64,000 bases of DNA, taken from assembly GCA_018806915.1 (NCBI GenBank), contig JAGKQI010000098.1, positions 2,852,001-2,916,000 of the forward strand. Direction: 5' to 3'. Shown piece by piece: positions 24,497-36,524 of the stretch. Made by a program: the position numbers and the translations under genes. The notes under the pieces are model-generated. The model ran no database searches, was not told the origin of the DNA, and worked only from the letters and a program-made list of their open reading frames with translations. Every line of letters starts with the position of its first letter. The stretch's first letter is position 1. This DNA is from Phytophthora colocasiae. Taxonomy: Eukaryota; Oomycota; Peronosporomycetes; Peronosporales; Peronosporaceae.

Positions 24497-25608
24497 ATGT
24501 CTGAGCCAGTATTAGTAGAGAAAAGTGTGGCGTCCCCGCGGGAGCGTGAGGTGTCCGAAACTCCAGCCAAGAAGGCTCACATGGTGGTGGCTTCTGCAGC
24601 CCCAACACCCAGCTCTCTAGGCAAGAAGAAGCGCGTGACTGCTTTGAAGAAGACCGTGAAGAAGGCGCGTGTAGTGGCTCAGGCCAATACGGCTACTGAC
24701 ATTGCGCTGTCGTCGGCAGAAAGCGAGAGTAGTGATTCCTCGTGCAGTGACGACTACGTAAATGATAGCCTTGATAGTAATGACCATCCCATCGACGGTG
24801 ACTCAGGAGAAAAACTCGACCCATTCACTAGCGAGGATGAAGATGTCTCAGAGCAGCTTTGGGATACAGACCCGAATCGCAAGTGGCCAGTCTGGCAGAT
24901 CGATGATGTGCGGCTCAGCATCGGTTCCGAGACTTCCGAAGTCAGCGTGCTGTGGGACTGGCGTCCGACTGAGAACGCGAAGCGCTATAGGACCTGGGAG
25001 CCAATCGATCGAATGTCTGAGACTCACGCCGAGAAGTCCAGCTCGCCATTCGTTTCAAGGCTAGCAGCTTCACCCACTTCTATCAATTCTGCAAGCATGA
25101 TGACTACGGCAAACGCATTATCGCGGCCAGTGACGATTACAGCTACATTTTCAATGCACTGAACTTGGCAGCTCGTTTGATCGGAAGACCGACCCTAATT
25201 CCTCAGGACGTGGTGGATAAGTTTCTCGCTGATGAGCTCAAGGAGGGTCGTGATTTACGCAAAGGCTGCACATGGAAGACGTTCGCCAAGTTGCTACCAA
25301 GATTGCGGAAGGCCAATTGTGACATTGTGGTCAACCAGCTCCGACAGAACAAGGTGCAGGGTGGTCGTTGTGGATCTCGAGTTCTCCTAGAACTCCCTTT
25401 GGATGATGAATTGTACCTCGTTGGCGCCTACAACCACAACTTTTACGGACACTGTGTCATGCTTCGTGTAGAGAATAACGCCAGGGACCGCATGGTGATC
25501 GACGAAGACAGCGACGGCAATGTTTTGGAAATGCCTGTAGCCAAGCAGGAGTGGATTAACTTCTACTCATTTGTGCGCCCGTTCCGCGTGTTCAAGACTC
25601 GTGAATAG
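24497..25608 (+). pseudogene. Chromodomain protein with a possible protease-like C-terminus, one frameshift
   Basis: Translation from the ATG at 24497 gives a basic and Ser-rich N-terminal part (KKKRVTALKKTVKKARVV), an acidic stretch, and a chromodomain-like segment from KWPVWQIDDVRLSIGS to RTWEPIDRMS (about residues 130-175). Near 25020-25060 the frame shifts by one. The other frame carries on from FKASSFTHFYQFCKHDDYG through the NALNLAARLIGRP block to the stop at 25608. The C-terminal domain has YGHCVMLRV and MVIDEDSDGN, an H...D spacing that could fit a papain-like fold, but no clear catalytic Cys is seen. The protease idea is weak inference. The gene is convergent with a Harbinger transposase and may be transposon-associated. 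Confidence 0.6.
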
Positions 25609-26822
25609 GTGAGAGAACTGTCTAAGGTGGTTTTCGGTAGGTTTTACATCGAGGACAATAAACTGCATGCCTCGTTTATATGCAAACCATTTCTTTAGTT
25701 CATCTCGTGTGTTGTTACTTTTTACGGCATGAAATGTAGACTCGGGATGTGGAAATCGATCGTGATGTTCATTTAGAAGCTTGCTTTGCTCTTCTTCGGT
25801 CAAAATTGTGTACATGTCAATGAGAAAGTTAAAGTTTTGCACAATGCGTACACAATATCAGGTGCATCACGAACATCCTGACCGATTTCTCTCAGAAGTA
25901 TGCGCCACCGACATTTTAGTCGGCCAAATGCGCATTCCACACGATAGCGAGCGTTACTTAATCTTTTATTCAGCGAAGAAATCATTTCATCAGCTTCAGT
26001 CTCCGCAATCTCAAAAGTGGTTACCAGATACTTGGTGTTTTGGTAGCCAGAATCACCGACAAGGAAGTACGGAATGCGCGCGCATGTGCTGGCACTAGTA
26101 GCTACTGTCATCGTCTCTGCTGATGCCGACATGGAGGGGAAAGAGGGAGCTAAGGTACTATTGCGAAAGACGCGACTATCGCCGACACGACCAGGCCATT
26201 TGCAGTCTAAATCACAGAATCTACCTCCCCAATCCACCACCGCTTGTGAGACGACACTATACCGATTGTAGTACATTTTCCCGTTATGCTTAGGCTTCGC
26301 AATAGGAATATGTGATCCATCAACACATCCAACAATCTGAGGGATGCCACATTCACTGGCAAACTGCGATGCACAAAGTCTACAAGCAGGAAACGCAACT
26401 AGATCACGCAATTGGCGGCGAATAGCAGCCGCCACATCCATCACTATCCCGGCCGCTGTCGCCGGGCCGATGACGAAGCGGCGCAACACGAGATGATTCA
26501 CCATGGGCGCATACCCACACGAAAACAGCAAGTCGCTTCGGCGGTATGACCGCCAACTCGTGTATTTGTTAAGCATTCCCACAACACTGTGGGTATTGTG
26601 GGTAGGCGCCAACGGCGCAGACATCATTTCTGACAGCAGAACGATAGGAGAAATCGAAGCAAAGCTCATTGCTACAGCTACATATACCAGAAAGCTGACG
26701 TTATGTGTGTTAGGAAGCAAGATGGCTTGATTCAACGTACGAGGTTCGGAGATTCTACTTCGCAAGCAAGGCTCCTTCGAAGCTGCAGATTGTGCTCGGA
26801 GGGGGGATTTTCGAAATGGCAC
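25609..26822 (-). pseudogene. PIF/Harbinger-type transposase, frameshifted
   Basis: The minus-strand frame 26822-25800 carries the DDE nuclease blocks of Harbinger transposases: IVGCVDGSHIPIAKP (first Asp), a YYNRYSVVSQAVVDW block and WPGRVGDSRVFRNS, then PYFLVGDSGYQNTKYLV (second Asp), and NARYRVECAFGRLKCRWRIL (Glu). All three catalytic residues are visible. Near 25840 the frame shifts, and the C-terminal part continues as QNFNFLIDMYTILTEEEQS. The first 100 residues are low-complexity and probably include non-coding sequence or another frameshift. The 3' end abuts the chromodomain gene on the other strand. Terminal inverted repeats were not found by eye. Confidence 0.75.
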
Positions 26823-26929
26823 CCTGTGAGATTCTATCGAATGAATGATTGTCGACTTAGCCCAAACTTACCCACGTATTTTGCTAAACAGGACGCGAAC
26901 CTGGATGCTTGGAACTTTTGTTTCAGGTT
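26823..26929. other. Short spacer with an 11-base direct repeat
   Basis: The motif ttttgctaaac occurs at about 26880 and 26941, bracketing the abrupt end of the Copia relic. The repeat may mark the break point. No gene is seen. Confidence 0.35.
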
Positions 26930-29900
26930 TCAGTTCGCAGGTTTTGCTAAACGGGCACAATGAGTCTTATTGTAGCAAGATAGATATTTACTAAGCTCCC
27001 TTACAGCGTTAGCAATGTCAGGGCTAGTACATCTTACTAGGTACATCAATAATCCAACTAAATCTCTATAATCAAATGGCTGGCCAGCTATCTGCGTTAG
27101 ATGTTTTTCCTTTTCAAGGACCAAACCCTTAGCTTGTAGTGTAGGCACTGGAGTGCAGTCTCGCATTTGAAACTTTTCGAGAATACCATTAATATATTTG
27201 TAAACTAAGCGTTTGCCTTTTAATATCCCTTTTAATCTCCATCTTGAGCAAGTAGCGTAACTCACCTAAGTCCTTCATAGTTAACTTAACAGACAATTAT
27301 GCCTTTAGATCCTCTATATAGCTCGGATGCGAGCCTGCAATTGTCAGGTCATCAACATATACGCACACAATGAGGACATGCTTAACCTCCCACATTTTTA
27401 GATACAAGCAGCGTTCTTTCGTGCATCTAAAAAAAACAAGGGTTTTAAGAAATTCGTTGAGAACCTCATACCAAATTCGTGGAGCCTGTTTCAGACCATA
27501 CAGACTTTTCTGTAGCTTGCAAACTAGATTATCCCCCCACTTGACGACATACTAGGGTCTGCCTCATATAGATGCTTTCACTGAGTTCAGCGTTCAAAAA
27601 TGCTGTAGAAACATCCATTTGGTGCAAATGGAAGTCTAGGATTGTTGCAAGAGCTAAAATTACGCACAGTGATTCATAGCGTGCTACAGGGGGCAAAGAC
27701 CTCTTTATAATCAATGTCATATATTTGCGTATTACCTTGGACTACCAAGGCGTGCTTTAAATCGGTCCACTGATCCGTCAGCTTTATACCTTACATCGAA
27801 AAGCCAGTGACAACTAAGGCTTTCTTCCATCAGGAATAGGCACCAATTCCCACGTCACATTGGCTAAAAGAGCGTCAAATCAGTCTTAATGGCTGACTTC
27901 CACGGTCTGGCATATGGTCTATTCCGTGACTGTTTGATCGACTTTGGAATAGGTATGTGCGTTTGCTTTGCTACCACAGTGTCTCTGAGTCGAACATTTG
28001 GCGTTCGTTGGCGTTTTGACTGACGAACTTCAATATTAACGCCTCTTTGGGTTCCAAGAAGTCGGTGGTTGTCTGACACGCTTCAGACAGTTGGACTCTC
28101 TATTAGTAGTCGCATCAACTTCAAGATTACTTCTAGATGGCTTGCCTAGAGATTGAATAGTCTTTTCTTCCTCAAGGTTTACACCACTGTCCTCAATAGG
28201 GAAAGATCGAGAAAATAAGGCTTCCGTATTGGTCGAACTAAATTTACATCTCAAGCAATAAGGTACTTATTTGCCTTTATATCCAGAAGGCTGTATCCTT
28301 TATGCTTGGTTGAAAACCCCAATAACCTGCATTCTACCGCTCGATCACTCAATTTGTGGTCTTTTCTCTTGGACTTTGGAATGTGCGCATAGCACTTTGA
28401 GCCCCAAATTCTAAGTCCCAACCCACTTGGCTTCTGGCGGTGAAGTAACTCATAGGGAGTTTTCATCCCTAATCTTGCCATAGGTAGACGATTAGTTATG
28501 TACAAGGCTCTGGCCACTATTTTGCCGTAATATTAGCACCCCTAATGGCGCATCAAACACCAGCCATCATGGTCTGATGGGCCTGTCAGCACTACCATTT
28601 TCTTCAGGGCTTTCAACATTTAAACTTTCAAAGATTAGCCCCAATTAGAGCACAGCTTGGACACTTCAGTATTTATAAATTCAGTTCGTCCGTTCTAATC
28701 CTTTAAACGGGAATTGTACTGACAACCGTTTTAGCAGAGATCTGATTTTCCCAGGAACTTCCTTAACGAGGATATACCACTTGTAGGCAGAAGCATCATC
28801 TACCACGGCTAGGGCATAGTGATAGCCAAATGATCCATACAACTCTTATTCTCCCTGTTGTGTCCATATGTATGGTATTTCGTGGCTTAGCGGATTTCTT
28901 TCCCACCATATTCCGATAAGACATTCTACGGTCTTTCATTCGAGCACACATCTTACAAAAGAAGGACACATTCTTGAGTTCTGAGTACATAAAAGTTGGG
29001 AGTCCATTAATTGTCTGACTACTTAGAGTTCTAATTAGGCATTCCTTGTCAACATGGCCCAACCTTAGATGTCATTCCTTCAGTACGTTGTCAATTTTCT
29101 AACTCTTTGTGTTCAACACACGTGCTTGATTGTATTTTTCACTTGGTAAATAGTACAGACAACGACGGATAAATCCGACGGACTTAAAAATCCGACTTTT
29201 GACAGTGGTACAATCTTCCCGCCATAGTAAATGTTCGAATTTTAACGAATCATTTAGCCAGAACGAAATATATTAGCCAATAATATAATATAACGAAACC
29301 ATTGGCTTGGAGCTAAAACTTCACTACCCAGTAGCTAATTCACTGCAATTTTGCATGGTCCGCGTTGAACGAAGCTACACGATCAAGCAGAAGCGGGGAG
29401 TGAGCTTCGGTTGTGCGTGTTGGTGTCAAGCGGGCCGGCGAGCAACTTGCCATTGCCCGGCCCACCATCTACGACTGGGGGAACCAAGCCGAAGACATTT
29501 GAAGCTTCAAGGACCACTCTACATCGAAGACGCTGAAAGTAAGGAAATATTTCCTGGCGTCTCTGGCCTAGTGCCTACATGAAAGACGTGCGACGAGAGA
29601 AAGAGGTAAAGCAACAGATTCGCGTTATCAATTAAGGTTGCTCTGGTGGCTCTGCTAATGGGATGCAATTAAAATAGAGGCTATAATTTGTAGCTTCAGG
29701 AAAGCTATTCCGAAGCATCCAGAGGTATCAGTTTAAATGCACACCTTTTTATGGTCTATCACAGGATCTGCTGTTGCAATTATGCACAAAAACAAAATAT
29801 ATTTGTCCAATCATTGGTTGTGTTGGATTTATCTGTCCGATCTATTGAGCTCCCAATTGTATGGCGGATAGCATTCAGTAACGTCGGATTTATCCGTCGT

Positions 29901-31410
29901 TGTCTGTAAACGTCACCTTGCTTCAAACAGTAGTTTGATGTAATTTCCGAAGAAAAACAGGAAATCTCCGGACTTTGACTGAAAATGTCTGAATCCTTTC
30001 GGGGCTAAGTAGTATGCATCAGTAAGTTACTGTCACATTTGCGGATGAAGGATACATCCTTTAACGTTAGGCAACTAAAACTTCTTCTAGGGTTCAAAAC
30101 GTCAAGAAATATTTCACCATTTTAGTGCACTATGCGAGACAGTGCTGTTGCCATATGTGAAGGTGTGGCCTTGGTCAGGTTGCAGTGTTCCCTTAAACCA
30201 GCTTTTGGCTGCGGCCTGCACCTGTATCAACGACCCACATATCATCGGTTAGAGCTCTTTTAATATCCTCAAATATGTGTCATGTTGCCTACGTACCGCT
30301 TCCTCAATTCCTTCCATACTCAGGGGTGACTCAATCGAATAATGGGCATAACCCTCACCTCCTCCAATACCTCATGGTAATTTGGATCGAGACTTTAGGG
30401 CCTCACCTTCAGCGCACGCCTCAAGTAAGGTTTTTCCAGCCTCATTGAGGTGTTTCTTGCCCTCACTCAACCACCTTAATGGTATTAATAGGGGGACCTT
30501 AAGCCTTCTTCGCCTTTTTAGCGCCTGGTGCCGTGTTGGTGTCGGTCCGAAATAAGGGACCACCCACACGTTTCGGGTCCCTGTCAGCCAGCATGATAGG
30601 TCAGGTAGCCTTGAAGTGCCCACCCTGAAGGCAGTAAAAGCAACTTCCATCCTCGTTACCGCCCGTTTTTCTCTTCACTCCAGGTTTAACCCTCACGTTG
30701 TTAATAGGAATCGCCTGGGACTTATCCATAAATCCCACTTCCTTCTTGGACGTATCGCCTAAGACCCGGCGAACGCGCCCTCAATTTGGTCCATCGTAAA
30801 GTCCTCTTTCTTCATGGAAATGGAAGAAGCCCAAAACTCACTAGGGAGTTGGGGGCAGCACTTCAACACAAAGCCATGGCTCGGTCACCATGTTTTGGCC
30901 CAGAAGTTTCCGGGTCTTCCGGTTAATCTCATTCTTCGCATTCTTGAGTTGCGCGAAGAGAGTCCTTAAGTCGCGCCACGGGCTGCGAGTACTTCGACCA
31001 AGTCGATGAGTCCTGTCGCGTCACCTTGACCGTAGTCTTTTCGAGGAGACGAATCACCTCACATGGGTCCATTGAAGACACCACGTCTGGTAAGGTGGAC
31101 AGAAAGAAATTCGGGAGGACTTGGTTTAGCAAATTCTTAAGATCTCCCCTTCCCCTTGTCCAGTGCATGACGTCCCACCTCATGGCGAGCGCATCATGCT
31201 CAGCCGTTTCAGTGGTCGGTTACATTGGTTTGTCAGGGCTGCTCCGCAGAAAGTCTGCCATGAGCACCTTTGCTTCATGGCTGGCGTTTCTCCTCCAGTT
31301 TCGTCTGGTAAACGTGGTCCAGCTGGTTGACATGCGTCAGCAGCTTATCCTTCCACATAGTGTAGGATTTGCCGTTGACTTTCGAGGCCAAACTTAGCGT
31401 CGGAGGCCAT
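26930..31410 (-). mobile_element. Old Copia-type retrotransposon relic
   Basis: Minus-strand fragments in correct order define a Ty1/copia relic. They are Gag from an ATG at 31410 (MASDAKFGLESQRQ), a damaged zinc knuckle CFYCLQGGHFKA near 30630, protease WVVDTGA at about 30220, and a GAG-pre-integrase HVDKECL at about 29055. The integrase C-terminal part follows (MARALYITNRLPMARLG at 28517), then reverse transcriptase MDVSTAFLNAELSESIYM (about 27600) and a C-terminal RT block DLVGLLMYLVRCTSPDIANA (about 27040). Every part has stops and frameshifts. RNase H and both LTRs are missing or unrecognisable. A younger DNA element (29156-29906) is nested in it. Confidence 0.8.
29156..29906 (+). mobile_element. 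Non-autonomous pogo-like DNA element with 25 bp inverted repeats
   Basis: The ends cagacaacgacggataaatc... and its reverse complement match perfectly over 25 bases and are flanked by TA on both sides (29154-29155 and 29907-29908), as expected for the Tc1/mariner/pogo superfamily. Inside, a frameshifted plus-strand reading gives SYTIKQKR followed by EQLAIARPTIYDWGNQAEDI. This resembles the N-terminal helix-turn-helix of pogo-type transposases. No DDE domain remains in the 751 bp. It interrupts the Copia relic between the protease and GAG-pre-integrase parts. Confidence 0.78.
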
Positions 31411-31690
31411 AGCACTTGAAATGTTGTGTTGTTTAAAAAATACCGTCAGTTTCGGGAGTCATAGCTTTTAGCCAATATCATTTTCCTTCAACTTGGCTTA
31501 TACAAACTGATACAGTATACACCCAACACCACCTAAGGGTCGTTCTTAAATCTTTTGGGAAAGCGGGACCGGGATTGCGGGATTTGGATCGTGACTGCCA
31601 GGACCTTCGCTGCTCGACGCCGTGGGCAGAGACACAGCTGCGGTTGGGCGACATCAACCCTCACTCTGCTATTCAAAACCAACAGAAAGC
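31411..31690. other. Spacer between Copia relic and Harbinger fragment
   Basis: No gene is recognised. The stretch should contain the 5' leader and LTR of the Copia relic, but no second LTR copy was found for comparison. Confidence 0.3.
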
Positions 31691-32245
31691 ATGGCAAATG
31701 AAGAAGACGACGTCTCGCTTGGCGTACTGCTGGCGCTAGCTCTCCAGCGTCCGCGGCAGGGGATGGTAGTTCGTGCACGACTATGATGGAATCGAGAGCT
31801 CAACCTCCTACTACAAAAGACCCAGTTTGAGGCCTGCTATCGCATGCCGGCTGCCGCATTCACTCGGCTCGAAGGCATACTGGCTCCAAAGCTGTTGCGT
31901 TCTCCCCATGCATGGGTGCGCCGTGGCTGGGTGACTGTGGATAACGAGCTGCGGTTGACGATTCGGTACCTTGCTGGCGGGGACGTGTTCGACATTCGAC
32001 GAATAGCTGGCTTAAGCAAGTCTTCTGCCTATCATATTTTCTGGCTAGTGATCGCGGCCATTAACAGCACCACAGAGCTCGATCTGTTCACAATCTGTGA
32101 TACGGCATCATCCTGGTCTTCCTGCTGGTCTTCTTGCGAGCCTGCAGCAGGCACGTTGCTCGCGCAAAGAGGCTGCTTCCTGTTATCCATGATAAATACT
32201 TCGCAGCACATTTTTTACGTAGAAGCTTGCTGCGCCACCCGGTAA
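31691..32245 (+). pseudogene. PIF/Harbinger transposase N-terminal fragment
   Basis: From the ATG at 31691 the frame reads MANEEDDVSLGVLLALAL, meets an in-frame TGA at 31784-31786, and continues as WNRELNLLLQKTQFEACYR. It then passes to TIRYLAGGDVFDIRRIAGLS and AYHIFWLVIAAINS, the N-terminal region of oomycete Harbinger transposases. Similarity is lost after about 32090, and the DDE domain is absent. It is a fragment of a different copy from the one at 25.6-26.8 kb, which keeps the catalytic part. Confidence 0.6.
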
Positions 32246-33036
32246 TCCATCCCTCCCAAATTGGTGTATCCCGCCACCGCTGCGCACAAGGCGGGACGAA
32301 GGGGTGTCACCCCCAATGCAGCGGGATTTCATCCCGCAAACTCGAACGCTGATTGGCCTAGACCCATCCCACCCCGCGGGACGAGAGATACCGACTTCCT
32401 CTGCTTATAACGGTCACCCGTGTACATGGTACACCGTAACATCATGATCATGTATATACAGATGGCTACAGAATTAAAGTATACAAAAAATAAAAATCTG
32501 TTATGTATCCATATCGTCGTCCGATCCAACTTCTCCTACATCTCTGTCTAGCACACACTGGCGTCCAAGGAGGTCAATAAGATCAGCTGCCACCGTCTAA
32601 CCAACTCACCAAAGCGAGGTCTTCCGGTTGTTTTTGCATTTGGCTTGTTCTGGCACGCAGTGAAAGCTTATGTCGAGATTTAAAAGCCATAGACCAACTC
32701 CATGACGGTCAAACTCAGTAACGCCATAGCTTGTAGCTACGTCTTTGGCCTCGAACAGCGTTGGAAAAAGCCAATTCGATCGGCTTTATCAATGCTACCT
32801 CTCCGGGTCGATTTGCAAAATAAAACCGAATGGCTACAGCGATAAAGCCGAATATAAAGCCGCAGCCCAAAGAATAAAGCCGAATGGCTACATTAATGCC
32901 CAATTTATACGTCGTGCCGGATTCTACTACATGTATACAGCTCTTCTGGATTGTAGGCCTCAATTACCCCCTGACTGGACAGAGTTGCGGGTGCCTGTAC
33001 TACAGGCTGTGACACTCCTTTGGCTTGAACTTGATA
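32246..33036. other. Gene-free stretch with short direct repeats
   Basis: Between about 32820 and 32900 the motif aaagccgaatggctaca, or close variants, occurs repeatedly (aaaccgaatggctaca, ataaagccgaatat, aataaagccgaatggctaca). This lies just upstream of the hAT transposase and resembles the subterminal repeats bound by hAT transposases. That role is inference. Confidence 0.4.
32321..32337. other. Small hairpin gcgggat...atcccgc
   Basis: The sequence gcgggatttcatcccgc forms a 7 bp stem with a 3-base loop, just past the Harbinger fragment, where further cccgc/gcggg pieces occur. It may be part of a transposon end. Confidence 0.4.
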
Positions 33037-35294
33037 ATGGGGCGCGCTCCAAGCTACGAGAGACAGCATTTTGATGACACTGGTCTACCCAAAGAGAACG
33101 ACAGAGCTCAGCTAGTGTGTAAACACTGCCTTGCAGCGTACACTGATCCAGCTAGAACCGACGACCCTCCAGTTCCTAAAGTTATCGCTGCGCGGTCCAC
33201 GATGTTTAAGAATCACCTGAAGACTTGCAAGTACTACAAAGAGGCTCTCGCACGGGGTGATGTAAGGCCACCACAAATTCCGCCGAGAGCTTTATGTGGG
33301 TTTACCCGTAAACATATAACATCAAACCCTTCAAAAGATGCCTTCTCTACAACTACCGACAAACGCCAGCGCTTCATCCGTGACTACTTTGACAACGTTT
33401 TTTCAGATGAAAAGCATAAAGAATTTGAGCGGCTCCTCATCCAGTTCCAGGCGGACAACTACTTGCCCGATCGCTTTGTGGAGAAGAAATCCACTGTCCG
33501 CCTAGTACATTTCTAAACAAGGCATGTGCTGTAGCACTTCCTAAGAGAAAAGATATGAATCGGATCTTGGATAAGTACAGCCGTGCAGACGAAGAAGACC
33601 AGTTCGTCGCTCTCAAAAACAGACTTGAATTTAGTGGTGGACGATTGAATTTTATATCGGACGTATGGCAGAATGTTGTCAAGGTGCATTTGCTGGGATG
33701 CATGCTTGCTTTATTTGGGACTATTGTAAATTTCGGTTTATTTTCAACTGGATCGAGGCATGACGGTGTTGTGATCGGAGAACAAATGGAATCCGTCATG
33801 GAAGACATCACTGCGGAAGGATGGCAGATTGGCGCGGTTGTCACCGACGACGCTGGCCAGTGTGACCGTGCACGGCGCATTCTAGCGCTTCGTCACCCTC
33901 GCATTGCGCTTATACGTTGCTTTGCTCATGCCGTAAATAACTTGGTGAAGTATATCTTGAACTCGTCATTTCAGACGCTGACAAAAAGGCATCTCTTGCA
34001 ACGGAACATTAAACGCATCTTCGTCGAAGTGGCTAGTTCGGGCTCACGCTGTTCTGAAATCTACGTACGGGAAGTCGCTGGGATTTATCAATCTCTGTGA
34101 GACCCGCTGGAACAATATGCAAGGTTGTTTTGCTTCGCTTTTGCGTGTCCGAAATGGTTTGCACCAATTTGCAGTCAAGTACATGGATGATGCAGAGTTT
34201 CCGGAAGCTCTCCATGTCTTCAGAGATCCAATGTTTTGGCAGCAGCTTGAAGCAGCAGAACGATTGATTCGATCCCTTTCAAATGCTTCCTACAAGTTAC
34301 AGCGCGATGAGAACACTCTTGCAGATGTTGTCGTATGCTACAGAGACATTTACCGCGGCTTCCTGGGAGATTTTGACAATTTGGAGCTCGTGTCGATAAT
34401 TGACAAAAGGTGGCAGAAGTGTGAGCAGCCGCTAATGTTGCTCGCTTTATTCTTACACCCACAACATGTACATGTTGCTGTTGCAATGCATCAGAAGGCC
34501 CCCCAGCTGCGGCTTTTATACCGGTTGTGCGGCTACGGTGTCTACTACTACAGGAGATTCGTTGTTAGTACCGGAGAATCTGACGTTGAAAGCATCCTAG
34601 ATGATTTCACGCTTGGTATCGTGGAGTCTTTGTGGACGCAACGCTGGTCCGCTTTAATGGTGATGTAGGGCATTTCTGGAGCTTTGCAGGGGATGTTAAA
34701 CGCGACTCGAAGTTGCCAAAGTTGGCGTCGGTTATTCTCTCAATTGCGGTTAACACCGCAACGTGCGAAAGATATTTTAGTGAACTGGCAGCAATACACA
34801 CTGCTGTACGAAACCGAATGAAACCAGACAAGACTCGCAAGTTCTCGCTAGTTCGCCGGGCGATGCGGAAGAAAGACAATGCGGAAAGCGAGGGGGATGA
34901 ACGCACTGAGCTCAAGCGCATCGTTGATCCCGATGAGCGAAAACGTATAGGAAACTGTGATACGACTCCATCGATAACCATGCATGAGATAGAAGAAAAC
35001 ACCCTCGTTGAAAATCAGGAGGCTCCTGGCGTGGATACAACCGAGTATTGGCAGAGCATTTTTAATGTACTGGAAACAGACTCGGCCGACGACGAAGAGC
35101 ATGAATCTCCACAAGACAACGAACTTGAACAGATTGTATACAATGGGTTTGACGAGGCAATACCAGCTCCGGATACGACTGAATTCCCTCGGACAAATGT
35201 GAAGACGTTCCCTCAAGAAACGAGGCTGACAGGAGTTCGAGGACAAAAGTTCAGCCTTCAACGCTATTCACATCTGATAGGACTTTTGGATTGA
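33037..35294 (+). pseudogene. hAT-type transposase pseudogene
   Basis: Four plus-strand pieces in alternating frames form one hAT transposase. The first (33037-33516) has a BED-type zinc finger with VCKHCLAAYTD and KNHLKTCKYY. The second (about 33540-34050) has FISDVWQN with the first Asp, VVTDDAGQCDRA with the second, and RCFAHAVNNL. The third (about 34050-34640) contains a RWQKCEQPLMLLALFLHP block. The fourth (34640-35294) has the dimerisation block VNTATCERYFSELAAI carrying the Glu and an acidic tail. Three frameshifts separate them. All key residues are otherwise present, so decay is recent. Element ends and target duplication were not identified. Confidence 0.78.
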
Positions 35295-35487
35295 CGCCGT
35301 ACGTGATAAACGATCGCACATAGCCAAAAATAAAACTGCACGTACTTGTAAAGACCGATGCTGCAGCCAGCTTCGTCCGACGTCGTGACTGTGGCGTCAT
35401 TCTTCGTAAATCACTTGTGTACATCAGCAAGAAACTTGGCTCCGAACAATCGACAAATGGCACGATCCTAAACGTCTTGAGATCAAC

Positions 35488-36155
35488 TTGGAATCCCTCC
35501 AGAGGCTCAGTATCCACAGACTTTCAACCTGTCGTCTCACTCATTTCACCACCATCAGCTACAGCCCCGAAGGGGAACCCGCTGTAGCCCACGATGATAG
35601 CGACATATCGAAATATCCTCTCCTTCGCTCATGCGCTCAACTGTTTCTCCTCGATCAACGATCTCACTGACGTCGCCACCCACTCGAACGCCTCGGGAAA
35701 TGACTAGCAACTTCCCAGGGACATTGAGTGATTATCTCACCGAAGGGCTGATGAAATCCCAGGATCTTAAAGCGGAATTGCAAAATTCCTTCCTTCAACA
35801 GCCTCACAAGCCTCAAAATGAAGCACACGCACGACCCAGCATCATTTCCAGCGTTCCCAGCACCACATCTCCACGGACGTCAGCAAGATCATCATCTCCA
35901 CTGAAAATCGACCCTATGTCCACCAGTTCTAGGCGAGAAGAAGAAAAAGCCGACAGTAAACCGACAAAAAAGATCGACCTCAGTCCTTTACCGTTGCAGC
36001 CTATTCCAGACAAGGAGTCTAAGTCGAGCGACAACTTCTCACTGTCGTTCTCTGCAGTGCCCACAAACAGCTCAAACGATTTAAATCCTCCTGCGCTTCC
36101 AAGTATACGAGATGGGAGGCGCTACAGTAAAAACAATACTAACACAATCAAATAA
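35488..36155 (+). CDS. Unrecognised Ser/Pro-rich reading frame, possibly a gene 3' end
   Basis: The frame 35631-36155 encodes about 174 residues rich in Ser, Pro and Lys, with NFPGTLSDYLTEGLMKSQ near its start and KPTKKIDLSPLPLQPIPD later. It ends before an AT-rich stretch with several aataaa-like signals. An overlapping frame (35488-35670) carries SPEGEPAVAHDDSDISKY. The two could be joined by an intron or a frameshift. I recognise no domain. It could be the end of a host gene cut off by the transposons to the left. Confidence 0.35.
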
Positions 36156-36352
36156 AACACATACAATTAATAAAACACACCTCATGAGCATATTCCCGAT
36201 TCATCCAGACTTACCAGAAGCAAAAAGAAAAACGTGGATCGCGCGGCAGCGTCTAAACAAAAATATAATAAGTAATTAGTTTTCAGATTTTACTGAAATA
36301 CTAGTAGTTTATCCCAAATCCTAGAAATATATAACTTCAACTTACTGCTTCC

Positions 36353-36370
36353 ATGATGATGATGATGATG
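36353..36370. repeat. Microsatellite (ATG)6
   Basis: Six perfect atg repeats in an AT-rich spacer. Confidence 0.8.
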
Positions 36371-36524
36371 TACGTGTTCGCGTATCCAAGTTTTGCCTAA
36401 GCTAGGCTCATTTTAGCTAGTCGGTGGCAAAGCGTGGTGTCCGCATACGTAGAGTCTCCTTTGGCTGGCAGTGCATCCGCGATGAGTGCCATGAGTCAGT
36501 ACTGCTTCCATGTCATTATTTATC

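Noticed and set aside
25567..25608. Harbinger C-terminus reading into the chromodomain gene
   Set aside because: The overlap is antisense and the family-like sequence has ended by then; the element probably ends near 25640.
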